From Phoronis australis (Eukaryota; Phoronida; Phoronidae), in contig NMRA01000570.1 of assembly GCA_002633005.1 (NCBI GenBank), positions 46,713 through 110,712 on the forward strand: a stretch of 64,000 nucleotides of DNA, given 5' to 3'. Position 1 is the first letter of the stretch, and every line of letters begins with the position of its first letter. Under the pieces are notes generated by a model. The model searched no databases. It had not been told where the DNA came from and saw only the letters and a list, made by a program, of their open reading frames with translations. This document shows positions 33,170 through 45,269 of this stretch, in pieces. Both the position numbers and the translations under genes were made by a program.

Positions 33170-33395
33170 TTTGTTTTTTGGCCAAGTTTTCGTCATTTTG
33201 AATTTGTTTACTGTGGGTATGTCCAAATATGGCTTTCACAGCGTTAGCAACACTTCTGTTGATGTCTTGTAGACGGAACCTTTTGAACAGTTTACTCAAT
33301 TCCACCTCCTCATCACGTGACTCTTCCAAGGAAGCAGCTGACACAGTTACCAACAAACAAACGAGAAACGCACTTTTCAACGTTTGACTCGTCAT
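33170..33395 (-). CDS. Protease first exon: signal peptide and pro-segment
   Basis: Starts MTSQTLK, followed by a hydrophobic core (AFLVCLLVTVSA) with likely cleavage after VSA. Then comes an acidic, then basic, helical-looking segment with FKRFR, an NRS sequon and HTHSK, and a donor GTAAGC in phase 1. I chose this ATG over an in-frame one at 33428 because the latter lies upstream of the predicted initiator. Assignment to the protease rests on strand, position and the need for a secretion signal. The next exon found needs phase 2, so an intervening exon is likely or this is a separate small secreted-peptide gene. Confidence 0.65.
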
Positions 33396-33412
33396 CTCTC
33401 TGGAGTCTCTCT

Positions 33413-33451
33413 TCACTGAACGAAACAAGAGTAGAGCGTAACTTATTTATA
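33413..33451 (-). promoter_or_regulatory. TATA box and initiator of the protease gene
   Basis: On the minus strand TATAAATA (33451-33444) lies about 30-34 bp before an initiator-like TTCAGTG (near 33418). That gives a 5' UTR of only about 20-25 bases before ATG at 33395. A TATA/Inr core promoter suggests tissue- or condition-restricted expression. Confidence 0.6.
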
Positions 33452-33499
33452 GTCACACCTGACAGAGGTCCAGGAAGGAGGGCGAACAACTTTATTGTC

Positions 33500-35840
33500 A
33501 GTCTGACCAATCACGCACGGGATGAGACCTAGATCATTATGAAACGGAAAATCATGGAACTGCAAAGACAAATCTTTTTGAGAACCACAGCTACCGGTTA
33601 TATCTATCAGTCATTGGTCAAGTACTTCGCAAGAGGTTCGTTGAAAGTAAAGAAATTTCTTTGCTTTCTGGTCACCGTTGCAGTGAATATGCCGTTTAAA
33701 ACTGAGGTGGTCCAGACTCATTTTAAAAGGGCATTATCGCTTTTACTGCCAAAACGCAATTTTGGAGAATATTTTTGGATGGAATAAGAATTTTTGAAGG
33801 TATTAGCTTCGACCAACAATAAAAATCCGTTTTCGTGATTTTGTTACAAATCGCCGTTGTCTTCCAGAGATTCGCTGAAATCAAGGCCATGTTTTGTAAT
33901 TTATCGAGTGCGGTTCAGCCATACTGGATTAACTACTATTTGTTTCTTATTTTTATCTATTATCTCGTATTTAATCGATGGTTCACTGAGCTCGGTTGGC
34001 AGAGCGTTTTAGACTGTGACTGCGGGATTGTTGTACTTTTCCCGCCAATTATGTCCCCCTTAACAACTGACGTACTACATTTATAGTGCCTGGGATAAAA
34101 ACGACCCTTTGATGGTACTGAACAACGATGTACAGAATCGGGAATATGTAAAAAGTAAACTGTGATGTCGGCCTGCAACTAAGTTCATGGAAACATTGTC
34201 ATTTCTTACAAGATTAGCTTCTAATCCTCAAAAAAATCATCTCTTAATCAGTCCATTTTCATAGATACATAAACATGTAAATCAGAAACCACCAATCAAA
34301 TCCATGAGGAATGCGTTTACCTTGATTTAATGACTTAATACCTGTTTGATCCCCTGTTAGTGAGATTAAACGACAAATTTTGTACCGAAGTCAAAAGCAA
34401 TGCATTTATTGTCATTTAAATTGTGAGTAAATTTTTGGAAAGTGTCCAAATTTCACTGCATCGATGTACTTGAGGGTTGTTTTAGATAGGCAAAAAGTGT
34501 CCAAGTGCACTTAACTATTTGGGGGTCGGATTATAGAGTTTTTTCATATTGAGGCTTTAATTTAATTCCCTGTATCGTAATCATTTCTTAAAAGATTAGC
34601 TTGTAATTGCCAAAATCATCTATTAGCTTTCGTAGATACATAAACATTTAAATCAGAAACCAACGAATTTGTTGACCAAAACGGAATGTTATAGGCAGGC
34701 ATGCTCGCAGATTTTTGACGGGTAACCGGGGGAAATGGGAGATTGGGCATTCATAGTTTGCTCCTTTCCGATGTACCTATGACGGTTCACTAGTTGAACT
34801 TGGCCTCAAAAAAGCTGAAATATTTGTTTTTTATTGCGGGTATTTGAGTACACTCGTTCGACATGTACACGGTCACCCCAATTGTAGCATAGATAACAGT
34901 GTTTTCCACATGTGGGAATTCCATACAAACAACTCATAGTAACAGTTTTCAAAAGTAATACTGTTCTTGTGACACTAAAGGAATCAGTCAAATCTATAAA
35001 TAACCATCTTAAATAGTCCTCTTGTGTAGTTCACAAATAGCGGTCTTCACGTTCTTCAAAATTCCACCCTTTCTATGGCGGTCAATCTTATTGTATTTTG
35101 TTCACATTTTTTGTTGTTTGGGTCGAATGTCTTGATACTGCTGTGCTGTGCACGAATGTTTTGTGTTTTTTAATGAATTTGGATTCTCAACTTCCCACCT
35201 GAGTACTTGGCGGTGTCGGATTTACATGTATAGAGGGACAAAGGGACATTTCCCCGAACTGCTCCACCGAGAGAGGGTCCGGGACACCTTAATTATGAAA
35301 GGCTAAACATCATTAAGCTTGGAAAAGAGTGACAGTTCATTCCACCGTCGTGTGGTCACATGACGGTACAGGAAGTGACCTTCCTAAACATAAAAGTCGG
35401 TTGCACTATTTCACAAAAACAGGAAACTGGACGTAATCGAGTCCAACTTTGGCCCTCTCTCCGTGAGTGGACCATTAAGAATTTGTCAATAAAAGCATAA
35501 AAAGGGTGGCCACTTTAATGTCACCAATAGCCTCCTTCAAGGGAGGGGCCCCTCAATATGAAAATATCTATATGTTGAAAAATCAAGAAATGTGCAGCAA
35601 TTGATGATATCCGTCAGGTCATCATTTTTTTCTGACTTAAGTTAATTTTTGATTTTAAGATTTGTCTTAACTTCCAAACTTTGAAACTTCCTCATTCGGT
35701 AAGTTAGTCAAAATTAAGGCAAAACTTATGTCAGACATGTAAGTCAAACTTAAGATCTCTTTCTTTAATTGGTTTTGAGAGAAATTTAACTTTATTTTAA
35801 AATATTTTTTAAGAATTTATTATCATTTATTAAACAGTAC
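33500..35840. other. Intergenic, with a dispersed repeat at 34195-34320 and 34576-34700
   Basis: The two repeat copies share TCATTTCTTA.AAGATTAGCTT and GTAGATACATAAACAT with each other and with sequence at about 21050 and 26540. No gene seen between the protease promoter and the LINE relic. The frames 33539-33787 and 33835-34086 are unsupported. Confidence 0.5.
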
Positions 35841-35849
35841 AAAAACAAA

Positions 35850-36880
35850 CAAATAAGTACTTCCATTCATTCACGCATGCATACCTCAGGAAAGACCATT
35901 CTCGTATCTCGTTTAAAGTAAATAACTTCTACATGTAGTTAACGTGAACAACGAAATTTTCCCATTTCGCAGAGAAGCTGTCATATACAAAGTTTTTGTA
36001 TGCAATTAATTTTTCAGCATTGTAGTACTCATAAATATATGTAATAAACCTGTGAAAATTGGGTATATTTTTGTGACATTTCTCCTTGTAAATGTACTGT
36101 TTGGCTGTTAGAAGCAAAATGTTAAAATGAGAATCATGCGTCTCGTAAAACCCAAGAATAACTCGATCGTAAGAGAGACTGTTGGGAAACTGAATGCGAC
36201 ACTTTTGCATTAGCTGTCCGAATTCCTTCCAGAAATCTTGTACAATGCGACATTCCCAAAAAAGGTGTGACAGCATCTCTGGAGCTTCATTACAAAAAGT
36301 GCATAAATTACAATCCCGAACACGGATTTTGACTAAAGAGGTATTTGTTGCAATAATCCTATGTAAATTAGAACCATCTAATGTTGGGATCCTTTGTAAT
36401 TTCATCAGGCAATGCATATATTTTCTTCCAATCTAAACTATCCCCTAACTCTATTTCCCATGTACACTCTGACTTAGAAGGTTTCTTAACGTCATTAAAA
36501 ACTGAACAAATATGTCTACAACCCTTCAAATCTTTCCGTAAGTGAGTGATTGCTAAAGGCATGCAAGGAGCGTAGACATTAACACTTTTAAATTTACTTT
36601 AAAACAGACTTTTTGAAACTTTCTTAGACCGGAAACAACACCATTATATTCTGCAAAGTTGGTTTTTACATCGAACTTATTTTTCATGTGGTTCAAACTA
36701 ACGAAATCACCATCAGAAGTATACATATCTCTAATAAATCTTAAGCCTTTTACAAACCAAGGCTTATAAAAACACTCAGTTGTGCCCCCGATCGCCAAGT
36801 TACTATTAAACCACAAAGGTTGATTGAAAAAATCCTCCTTACTTGCAACAATTATTTTCTTGTAGAACGATGTCATACTT
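35850..36880 (-). mobile_element. LINE relic (Tx1/L1-like), 5'-truncated 3' end
   Basis: The minus strand encodes the C-terminal part of a non-LTR reverse transcriptase ORF2 in three frames (listed as a pseudogene), followed by an A/T-rich 3' part near 35850. 5' truncation and frameshifts are usual for dead LINE copies. Clade placement is from the look of the terminal zinc-binding domain and is tentative. Confidence 0.8.
35929..36876 (-). pseudogene. LINE ORF2 C-terminus with zf-RVT, frameshifted
   Basis: Frame 1 (36876-36553) contains QPLWFNSNL and KPWFVKGLRFIRDM. Frame 2 (36562-36368) contains WEIELGDSLDWKKIY. Frame 3 (36417-35929) contains CNLCTFCNEAPEMLSHLFW, the CxxC...H zinc-binding region that follows LINE reverse transcriptases, then a stop. 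At least two frameshifts separate the parts and the polymerase core is absent, so no activity remains. Confidence 0.82.
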
Positions 36881-36884
36881 CCAA

Positions 36885-38870
36885 ATATTTCGCGCCAGTA
36901 GAAATTACCAATTAGAGCTAACTAATATACTAAAATTTAAGATTTGTCTTAGCTAAGTCAGTTTTGTTCTAACGGGCCCCTGGATCTTAGAATTCAAGCT
37001 CTTAGTTATCCATGAATTGAACTAGCCGAGACCATAGAAAATGACAGCTTTTCTGGATTAAAGAAAATGGAAATTTTGGAAAATCGAAAATAATACATGT
37101 ACGCTTTTATAACAAAATGAATTACTTCTTAGCCTTTTCTCTATTTTCGAATGATGTCTAACACGCTTTATAACATACAAATTTTACTGAAGACCTTGAA
37201 AAAACGATGGTATTTCGGCATCCCTGAATGCTACACCGGTCGGCGGTATCTTTCAAAACACCATCAGTGACTGAGATTGCTATGTGGCATTACATACTGC
37301 AACCTAGCTCTCCTAAGGACACGACCAAAAAAGCTACCGACATGCAGTTTTTAGGGCGTAGATGGGTATTTTCGAAAATCGTCGTTGCCCACCGCCTTTG
37401 CGACATTCGCCAGTGCATTGGCAGGGTGTTATGGATGAAAATTTGTTTACGAAGGCTATTCATCCAACGATTTCTTGTAGGAGTCCCGGCATAAAATCCA
37501 TTTTTTTTCACCCGTCCCGCTGTGACCCCAATCATGCATTTTTTCCTAATCCTATTGCTTCCGCACAAAGATACGGAGTGTACCTTTGCCATCCGAGTCC
37601 GGCTGAGAATGAGCTCTCCCCAGTAGCCGGGCTGTCCCAGACCTCACTAACCGTACTCCGGCAGTGGTGACAAGTCTGATACGAGCGCAAATAGTTTTTC
37701 TTTCAGCCAACAGGGGCGTTGAATGAATAACGTCATGTGACTGTTATCTACTTAAATGATTGGTAAACAAGTACAGTCATCGAATATATGTTCACGACGC
37801 CATTGGGTTTTGAAGAAATATGGGTTGAGGTAAAGGCTATTTTTGTAATCGTTTTTAGTGATTATTAGTCATCATAACATACCCTTTGTCCAGTTTATGT
37901 TTGTACGTTTCACATCAATCAACTGGCCTTAAATAGATTTTGTAAATGACAGAGACCAGACAGTAGAAATTACCGACCACATCGGCGGGTGAAGTCACTG
38001 AAATGCAGTGTCACTTCGAGTCGTCAGTCAACAATACTCAATAGTCTGACGTCATGGATGATGGACGTGGTCGTTTTATTCGAGTTCATCATATTAGGAT
38101 TATAAGAGAAAACACTCTCAGATAGAGTAATGTGCAGTATTTCTTTTTGGTGGTCCCTGATCGTGGGAAACCGGTTCTATCCACTGAGTAACAGGAGGCG
38201 CTATTCACTTCAGTGATTGCGACCGGACTGCCTCCTTGTTCTCAAATCGGAAACTATTTCGCCAATACAAAGCCAATAGGCTTACCTCATTTTTGCCCCA
38301 AAAGATAGCGGTTCACGTGCACTGTTACAGAAGGTGGAAGCGATTCCATGCCTACTCCTCTAAATTCCAAAACCGGCCCCTAAACTCCACACGTGCTCCG
38401 AAAATATTCCAACTCCAAGTGGGCCAACTGGGACTACTGGGAGGCATCGTAGATTATAGACAATATACTCGAGGAGGCGCCACTCTCCTAAATTATCTGG
38501 TACAGTTTCCGGTTAGTGTATTGTGACGGGAAATTCTCACTTCTACTTTACTGTCTAGTACAACGAAAAAAATATATTTCGGCAGTGAAACGCTGTTCAA
38601 AGTCTTCCAATAGTAGAACTGTTGGTATCATGAGTGCTTTTAACAATGCTACTACCTCCCAACCACACAACAGCCGACCATGATAAGCAGACGACGTACT
38701 TGCTGGAAATGATACCAGATAATTTGGCCAGGTGTCGCTGGTGAATAATGACGTAACGGCTTATGCGTAAGAGCATAGCTATCATCCATTGAAAGTATAC
38801 GGAGTTGGCGGTCCATGTATTGTAGTCTGTGATGGCATGAGCCTAGCTATTTTCCTATACAGTATAGGTG
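36885..38870. other. Intergenic, nothing recognised
   Basis: Open frames at 37290-37592 (minus), 37362-37670 (plus) and 38236-38526 (plus) overlap one another and lack splice support. Regulatory or untranslated sequence of IP6K could lie in this stretch or further right, but I cannot show it. Confidence 0.45.
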
Positions 38871-38876
38871 ATCGCT

Positions 38877-38921
38877 AAGGTATATCCCTGCCCTAGTATT
38901 ACTAGGCCAGGGATATACCTT
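38877..38921. repeat. 45-bp near-perfect hairpin
   Basis: Arms of 22 bases (left AAGGTATATCCCTGCCCTAG..., right its complement with one mismatch) around a single T. A short fold-back with no coding content. Confidence 0.85.
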
Positions 38922-40289
38922 TGCTGTCACCCGGTCTCCTACGGCAACTAAGTTTCGAGCCAGGTGCCAAAATTTCTCCATTTCTGTCGCCAGCTGGTGA
39001 CTTAGCTTTATAATTAGAACTTGTTTTCTAAACATTCATGAAATCATGTTGACATATACAAGCAAAGTAAGTCGATTGCGTGATCAAGTATTTTCCCACT
39101 AAACACATTTAATATCTTCGACAGATGGCGTATTGTGGGAATACCACAACCATATTTGGGCAAAGTCGGTACTTTTCGTTTATATGCAACTACATCCTCA
39201 CTATTTCAAAGTCGAATTTGAATAAACGCAACATTTTCCGGCAGCTACCATGTAACGCAGTCTCGTGATGAGTCACAGTAAATACGCGTGCGTAGTTGTA
39301 TCTAGGCCAATTAAAACGCATCTGGGTCAATCAGAACTTGAACGTCTGCTCGCTGTGCGGAGATTGAGAAACAAAGTTGGCAAATTGCTCAGTACCTTCT
39401 GTGGTGTTTTTTAGCCGTAGTTTCAGACCCTCAGAAGACCGAACACTGCAAACACCAAGAACAAAAATATCATGAGCATTACAAAGAAATGTTCGTTTCA
39501 AAACTCTTTGACTGTGAACAGGTCATCCGTTTATAGACATGAAGCACCGACAGCATGAAGTGCACTAATTTTCAATGAAAAATAACTTTAGACCTGCATG
39601 CCACCACGTGTTATTATTTTGTTTATTTTCACTAAAATTCTATGGCAGGAAACTGAATAGAGAATTCCAGTATATTAATGGGTTTGCGGCGCTACCGCAC
39701 ACCAAGGTCGGAGTTGACTATGTGCTGATTCCATTCTTTGGAAATAATGATTACTTTAGTATTTTTTGTCTAGATGAAGCACATATCAGAACACTTCATT
39801 GGTTTCATTAGAATTCTGCAGGAAACTGAAATTTTCCTTGAAAAGGCGATTGTCTCTTGACGACTGATTGGGATTGTGAAGGCAAACCAACAGATTATCA
39901 GAAAGCTTGGAATACAGGCATTTATTGGTGAGATGATGCTCTCCTCCCGCTTTGGGATGAAATTGATTAACTTTTGCTCCACCTAGTGGCCATTATTCCT
40001 GTTTTCGAGTCTTGTTTTTTGGGGTCCACTCCTCGATCAACCAAACCATTCTGAGGATGACTTTGAAAATTGGTATATGGTATATGGTCTTAGTCTGAAG
40101 AGGACGGTTAACAATAAAGCATTGGACTACTGTAGCGCTTCCTAGTGGTAGTTTTGTTTTGTTTTGTGCCCATAGCTGCATCTCCTAAACTCACTGCAGG
40201 ATCTTAATTAAATTTAGTTTATTGTATTTATATGAAGCTAACAACAGATGACAATGTCTTTCAGGCGGATCCAATGAAGCCTGTGTCCC

Positions 40290-40535
40290 AAAGTGGCAAT
40301 TTCATTATTTTTTGTTTTCCTTTGTTTCTCCGAAGTTCCTCAACAGATTTTTATGAAATTTGGTAAATAGCTTTCTATTAAAGAAGCAATGGCATGTACC
40401 CATTTTCAGTTTGATTGGATGTTTTTTCACCTTCTTGTGGCTATTTTTATGAAACAAATAAACAACCCTAGAAGCACTCGGTTTGCGGTGCATTCGTGGG
40501 CACATTTCAACGCTCTGTGTTGCTCTTGTTTATGA
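40290..40535 (-). mobile_element. Dispersed non-coding element, copy 1
   Basis: The reverse complement begins AACAAGAGCAACACAGAGCG, then TTGAAATG.GCCCAC and TTCTAGGGTTGTTTATT. This matches the start of 55989-56140. Ends are not both defined here, and the copy may extend to about 39,800. Confidence 0.6.
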
Positions 40536-40539
40536 TCAG

Positions 40540-43500
40540 GTGACCCATAATTTGTGTATTTAAGACAAGTACTGAGAGGGGGATAACTGCAATTTCCACA
40601 GTGTATTTATATCCAATCTATTATTCACAGGTAACAGTTTCCATACATATTATTTAGAATGCTTTAAGTAAATCGCCTTCCTCGTCCAGTCATTTGTTTT
40701 TGGATGAAACTAGAAATCAGTTAAAATAAAAGTTTAAAGCCTAACAAATACCCCCATTTACTAGAGATCACTCAAGAAACTTTGAAGTGTAAGAAAAATA
40801 CCAGAACAAAATTAATTAATAGCGGAGTCAAAAGATATCAATGAACAGGGCCCAGTTTCTTAAATCTACTAGTTTCCATTTCGGTGTACTTTGTGGAGCT
40901 TCTATATTTGTCTGGGAATTCTGTTTATCATGACACCAAATTGCCAAGGACAACTGGTCTGGAACTAAAGTATAGTCCCTGGGTATGGAACTTCGACGCC
41001 CCATCTATAGGGTTTATTGCAAACTACTAAATCACAATCAGACTGCATTTTGAGATGATCAGTTCAAGGTAGGACTTTTATCAGGTGAGAGGGAGGTCGT
41101 GAGGAGTCTCCCGCGGAAGGTAGAAGAGTTGGAGCCAATGACGGTATATTCGGCTGGTCTTTGTGATGTCACTAATTTCTCAGGATCTCGCTGATTGTAA
41201 TTGCCACTGAGCATGCTCGATCATCATTAGTAGGACACTGATTGCTCTTGAGCGAGTTTGTAACATTATGCCCTTAATTTTGTTACAAAAGTCACTATGT
41301 CATAGTGTCATAGTGACATGGTGTTGTTGCATAAACGTAGACCTCTTTTCCAATGTGTCTTCGGCGAGCTTAGCTGCAAACTGAAATCATTGAGTTAGAA
41401 ACTGCCAAAATGACCCTCCTTTACTCTCAAAAACAAATGATTACTGTCAAAGCTGAAGCTTCACTCAGTTCCCAAGGCAACACGGATAATCTAAAACAAG
41501 TGCCCACGACCACCGACCACCACAGACGGCATTCTTCTAAGCTATTTATTAGTATCATAAAAATGCTCATTAGATGGCGCAGAAGACATCAAATGGGTTT
41601 GAATATTGAATGCTTTATCGTCTCTTGAATAGAAAACTGCCTGCCATATTTCATAAAAATCTGTCAAGAAACTCCGAAGATAACATATTGAGTGAAATTT
41701 TAAACATCAGTTTGTGATTAGGAGACACAGCTGTAGTCAGACTTGTCTACCTGTTGTCAAGTTCATTCATAGGTCTGGAACACACTTGCCAAATTTGACA
41801 AAGCTCCAGCTAAGGATTTAGGAAATATAGTTGCAGATACAAAAATGCGAGAAAGGGGGACTCCACAGTAGTCGTGCCCATCTGAAAATCGTTGACAGGA
41901 GGAACATGTCATGTGTCAATTTTCTTATTGATCCTTCTGGCAGTTTGGCAGATACAGAGGCTGGTAACAAAATACTAGAGGAATTACCACTAGGTAGCGC
42001 AGATTACGTCGAATCTATCCTAATATTTGAAGGTTCTGTTGTCTCCGTACTAGGCAACTGAAGTTACGAAGGCAAATGAAAACCATTGAAAAGGGGCGCA
42101 CCGCACCGGTAAAAATTGTACTATAATCCACACTGTGACAGTGTAGGAAGAAATTTACCACCATGCTTGGTTTAGTTGAGCAAATGCCCTGTTATCACCC
42201 TGCAGACGTTTATGAAATATACCAAGGCTCTATTATATTGTTGTCACGCTCCTGTGCACGTGTGACATCTAGTACACTGTTGCCTACACCCATGGCTTGA
42301 TGTTTACAGGTTGTGTACTGCTGGAGATGAGTACAGTCTTTGGTTTATGCTGATAGACAAGCAAGGTTGCAGGTGTGTACAGTCTTCCTCACACTTAAAT
42401 GACATACCTTGGTACTATTGATGTCAACTGTTTTCTGGAGTGACATACTAGTAATGATATTCTGGTATTGTTCGCATATAGAAAGTTTAGTGGCTGAATG
42501 TTCATTCGACTGTTAGCATTGATCACCTATTGTAAATGTAGAAACTTAATGTTATGTAGGATCTGAGAAAAATGTCTAAAATTTGGCCATCTTGGGAATA
42601 TTGTATCTCAGAGATGGGTGATTACATTCATTTGAAACTGTCAGATACCATAACAGTGCTCAATGCAACCTCAGATTGTGTTTGGTGACCTGGAAAAAAG
42701 CTTAGGTCACCAATGTGAGTATCAAAGTCAGACAATAAATCTCCTTAAATTCGCTTTCAAAGTTTGTTGACTTCCTAACTAAATTACTAATACTTTTCCT
42801 AGATTCATTAATTACCTTACGTTCACAATTGTTCCGTTTTTCGTGAGATCAGTGCACTTGCCACCAAGCAGTGAGCACACAGCATACGCACTTAAATTAG
42901 AAACAGGAACTAAACAGATGGAAGTCAGAATTATTCGGCAAAAATTTGGGCAAGATGATCGGTGAAATACACACCACCAGTGTATGTGATCGTCTGCTTC
43001 CTATGTTCATTTGGTGGCCTGAAGTATTGAGTTAGAGAATGAATGAACACACGCACTATATTTATGGGGAGATTTTGGATATGTGGAAATAAGTCATAAT
43101 CATACAGCCTTTTTGTCGGACGAATATTATTTTAGGATGGATCGGCAACCCCGAATTTCATTTGGCGATGTGAGATTTTCAGTTTTGGGAACTTCAGATT
43201 TCATTTGTTTGCCGACCTGAGATTTTTACCTTATTCCCATCACATGGATGTCACAAGTTAAGCCATACAAGTTCCATGCAACGTCATTTGGCATGGGAAG
43301 GTAAAAAATTATAATGGTGTAGTGACAAGTGAACGAGTTCTTTTGAAGGGATTAATTTGTGAGCAGTTTTATTCGACATATTATTTCTGTAGATAAATTA
43401 ACCATACGACTGCAAATTCGACGTGTGCCGGTCAGCATTTGATGTGCAGTTCGAGAGTGATATTTGTGACTTAATTCTACACTTTCAATGTGCAGACTTC

Positions 43501-43600
43501 CAACCCTGTTCAAGGGTTGGTTTAGCGACTCATTTGTCGTGCAAGGTTTGTCATTATCGTGCTGATTTTTATCGCTGAGTACATGACACATGAAGGTTGT
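40540..43600. other. Intergenic with dispersed repeats
   Basis: Contains a relative of the 10440 repeat near 42540-42700 and fragments like the 40290 family near 41640-41840. No supported gene. Confidence 0.45.
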
Positions 43601-43607
43601 TTTGAAT

Positions 43608-43676
43608 GATGACCATCGATCATCAGCCTGATGACCATTTATCATCAGCCTGATGACCATTTATCATCAACCTGAT
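43608..43676 (+). repeat. 24-bp tandem repeat, about three units
   Basis: Units of GATGACCATTTATCATCAGCCT with small changes, about 2.9 copies. Confidence 0.85.
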
Positions 43677-43679
43677 ATG

Positions 43680-44640
43680 AATTGATATCAGCCAAGAGAA
43701 AGCTCAGTAGTACGGAGAGAGCTGACATTGTTTAAGTGTAATGTGTACACAGATCTCAATGTTAAAACATGGTCAGTGAAATGTTCACTATTGATCAGAT
43801 GGTCTGCATTAGCAACAGTGATAAAAGGGCGGTTCTTGCAAGTCTTCTAGAATCTAGGAATTTCATTGGCGCATAAATTGCAAAATTAGTTGCTCCAGCC
43901 AAAGTTTTTTGAGAAAATCCTCTAAGTGCTTAACAAGCAAACTTGCAGGCGAATTAATCTTTAGTAGCTGTAGGGTTGCCTAGCACAGTATTGGGAATAT
44001 CTAGTTAATCTATGGCACAGGTGACAGTCATAACCTTGGTCAATTATCTTGCACCCAATAATCAACTTAACTAATCCATTTAATTGGATCAGGTTGTTTG
44101 TTTAGCCAATATCCTGTACATTCATGGTGTTGGTCAAGGCCCTGTGTTAAAGGTTACTCATGAATTATTAAAGGTTTTGAATGTGGTGTAAGCAGAGGGA
44201 CAAAATGTTTGGTGGTTTTGCCATCTTTGTAGATTTTGAAACAAGAAACACTGTTTGTATACAGCTGTTAGCAAGTTTGTTTTAAACTTGTAAAAAGCTT
44301 TCAAATCCTTTATTACATGTTTTAAAAGAAAAGCAAGTACACTTTTGAGATTGAAATTGAAGTTGTAATCCTACCAATGATGGCGCATTTACAGTAAAAT
44401 TCTTTATTTTGGAGTGCAATTTCTTTGCTGGAATTTTATATTGTTGAATTTCTTAACAAGAAATCATACTGTGTCGTTGAGATATGCTTCCATGACGCAG
44501 ATGTCACAAAATAATATAGGGTGAAAACTTAGCATCTGCGGCTACGTAGTGACCCTTTGAATAACAACAGGTGTCAGTCTTAGCAATTATCTTCTTCCTA
44601 AATTGAAGAATTTCTACCGTAGGTTGATGGTGCCTTAAAC
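43680..44640. other. 5' flank of IP6K coding region
   Basis: No clear promoter element. A non-coding first exon may lie here or further upstream. I could not place one. Confidence 0.4.
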
Positions 44641-44673
44641 TTGACCCTACGCAGTGAGACTGGGGGTAAACTG

Positions 44674-44849
44674 ATGGAGAAGATGAGCGCCCCCGTCCGA
44701 CTACAGCCGTACCAGCATCAGGTCGGCGGCCATATTGGTCTGCTCACGTATGANCGATATGACGGTGTGCAAGCCGCTGAGGCTACGAGAGCACCAGTTC
44801 TATCAAAATCTCCCGAAGGACCTACAGGAGTTTGCACCCATTTATAAAG
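44674..44849 (+). CDS. IP6K: IP6K exon 1 (coding part), with spurious n
   Basis: ATG at 44674 (a second ATG at 44683). The peptide runs VRLQPYQHQVGGHIGLLTY, the typical N-terminus, and after the n the matching frame reads TVCKPLRLREHQFYQNLP and ends APIYK with donor GTTAGA. As written, the n at 44754 shifts the frame. Taking it out restores the family sequence across the point and the exact phase needed for exon 2. The n is therefore an inserted ambiguity and not a mutation. Confidence 0.92.
44754..44754 (+). other. Ambiguous base inserted in IP6K exon 1
   Basis: Family similarity lies in one frame before this base and in the next frame after it. All downstream exon phases fit only if the base is absent. 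Confidence 0.88.
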
Positions 44850-45269
44850 GTTAGATGCAACAGCTTGTTCTCTTCTGATGTTTCTTAAAGTGAGACTTCC
44901 ATGTCTGATGTCTGCTGTTTGAATGTAAATAAAATGTCTGAGACATTGACAGTAAGAATATGTAGTTCGAAATCTGCAGTGACTTATTCCATGATTTGTA
45001 AGACTGTCTAACATTGGAGCTTGAGGTACCAAGTTTTCTATTAATCGTGATTAATTTAACATCACTCTCCTTGAGTTGTAAATTGCTCAAAATGATAACG
45101 AAACGCTAGGGATGGCCTTCAGTAACACATGCTTGGCAATAATGTAGTGGGACAAACTTTGCGAAATTGAAATATGACGTTGTATCCGGTGGCTGACCTC
45201 TCATCATTTTCCTTGTTAAATTAATGTGTCCTCATCTTAGTGTGCTGTAGAGGTGCTTTCTTTCTTCAG

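Larger units (their letters stand above)
6802..33395 (-). other. Gene span: secreted CUB-SUEL-LDLa-FN2-trypsin mosaic protease
   Basis: This entry covers the coding span; exons are listed separately. Order of domains: signal peptide, CUB1, RKRR linker, CUB2, acidic exon, SUEL lectin domains, CUB3, LDLa, FN2, trypsin domain. The visible exons total about 1,220 codons if the 5.5-kb duplication is counted once, and about 1,380 if both copies of the acidic and SUEL exons are used. Exon phases match at almost every border, which strongly supports one transcript. Two borders do not match: signal exon to CUB1, and the trypsin exons at 8391 and 7885. The architecture implies an extracellular zymogen with glycan- and protein-binding modules and a tryptic domain. 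The exact domain order resembles no vertebrate protease I know. The nearest analogies in design are enteropeptidase and MASPs. Confidence 0.8.

Noticed and set aside
33317-33532. Plus-strand frame opposite the signal-peptide exon
   Set aside because: It lies antisense to a TATA/initiator, signal peptide and donor that fit together on the minus strand.
37290-37670. Overlapping frames of about 100 codons on both strands
   Set aside because: No splice signals, no recognisable motif, and mutually overlapping. Probably chance.
41275-41330. Short CATAGTGTCATAGTGACA palindrome-like run
   Set aside because: Too short and imperfect to support a named element.
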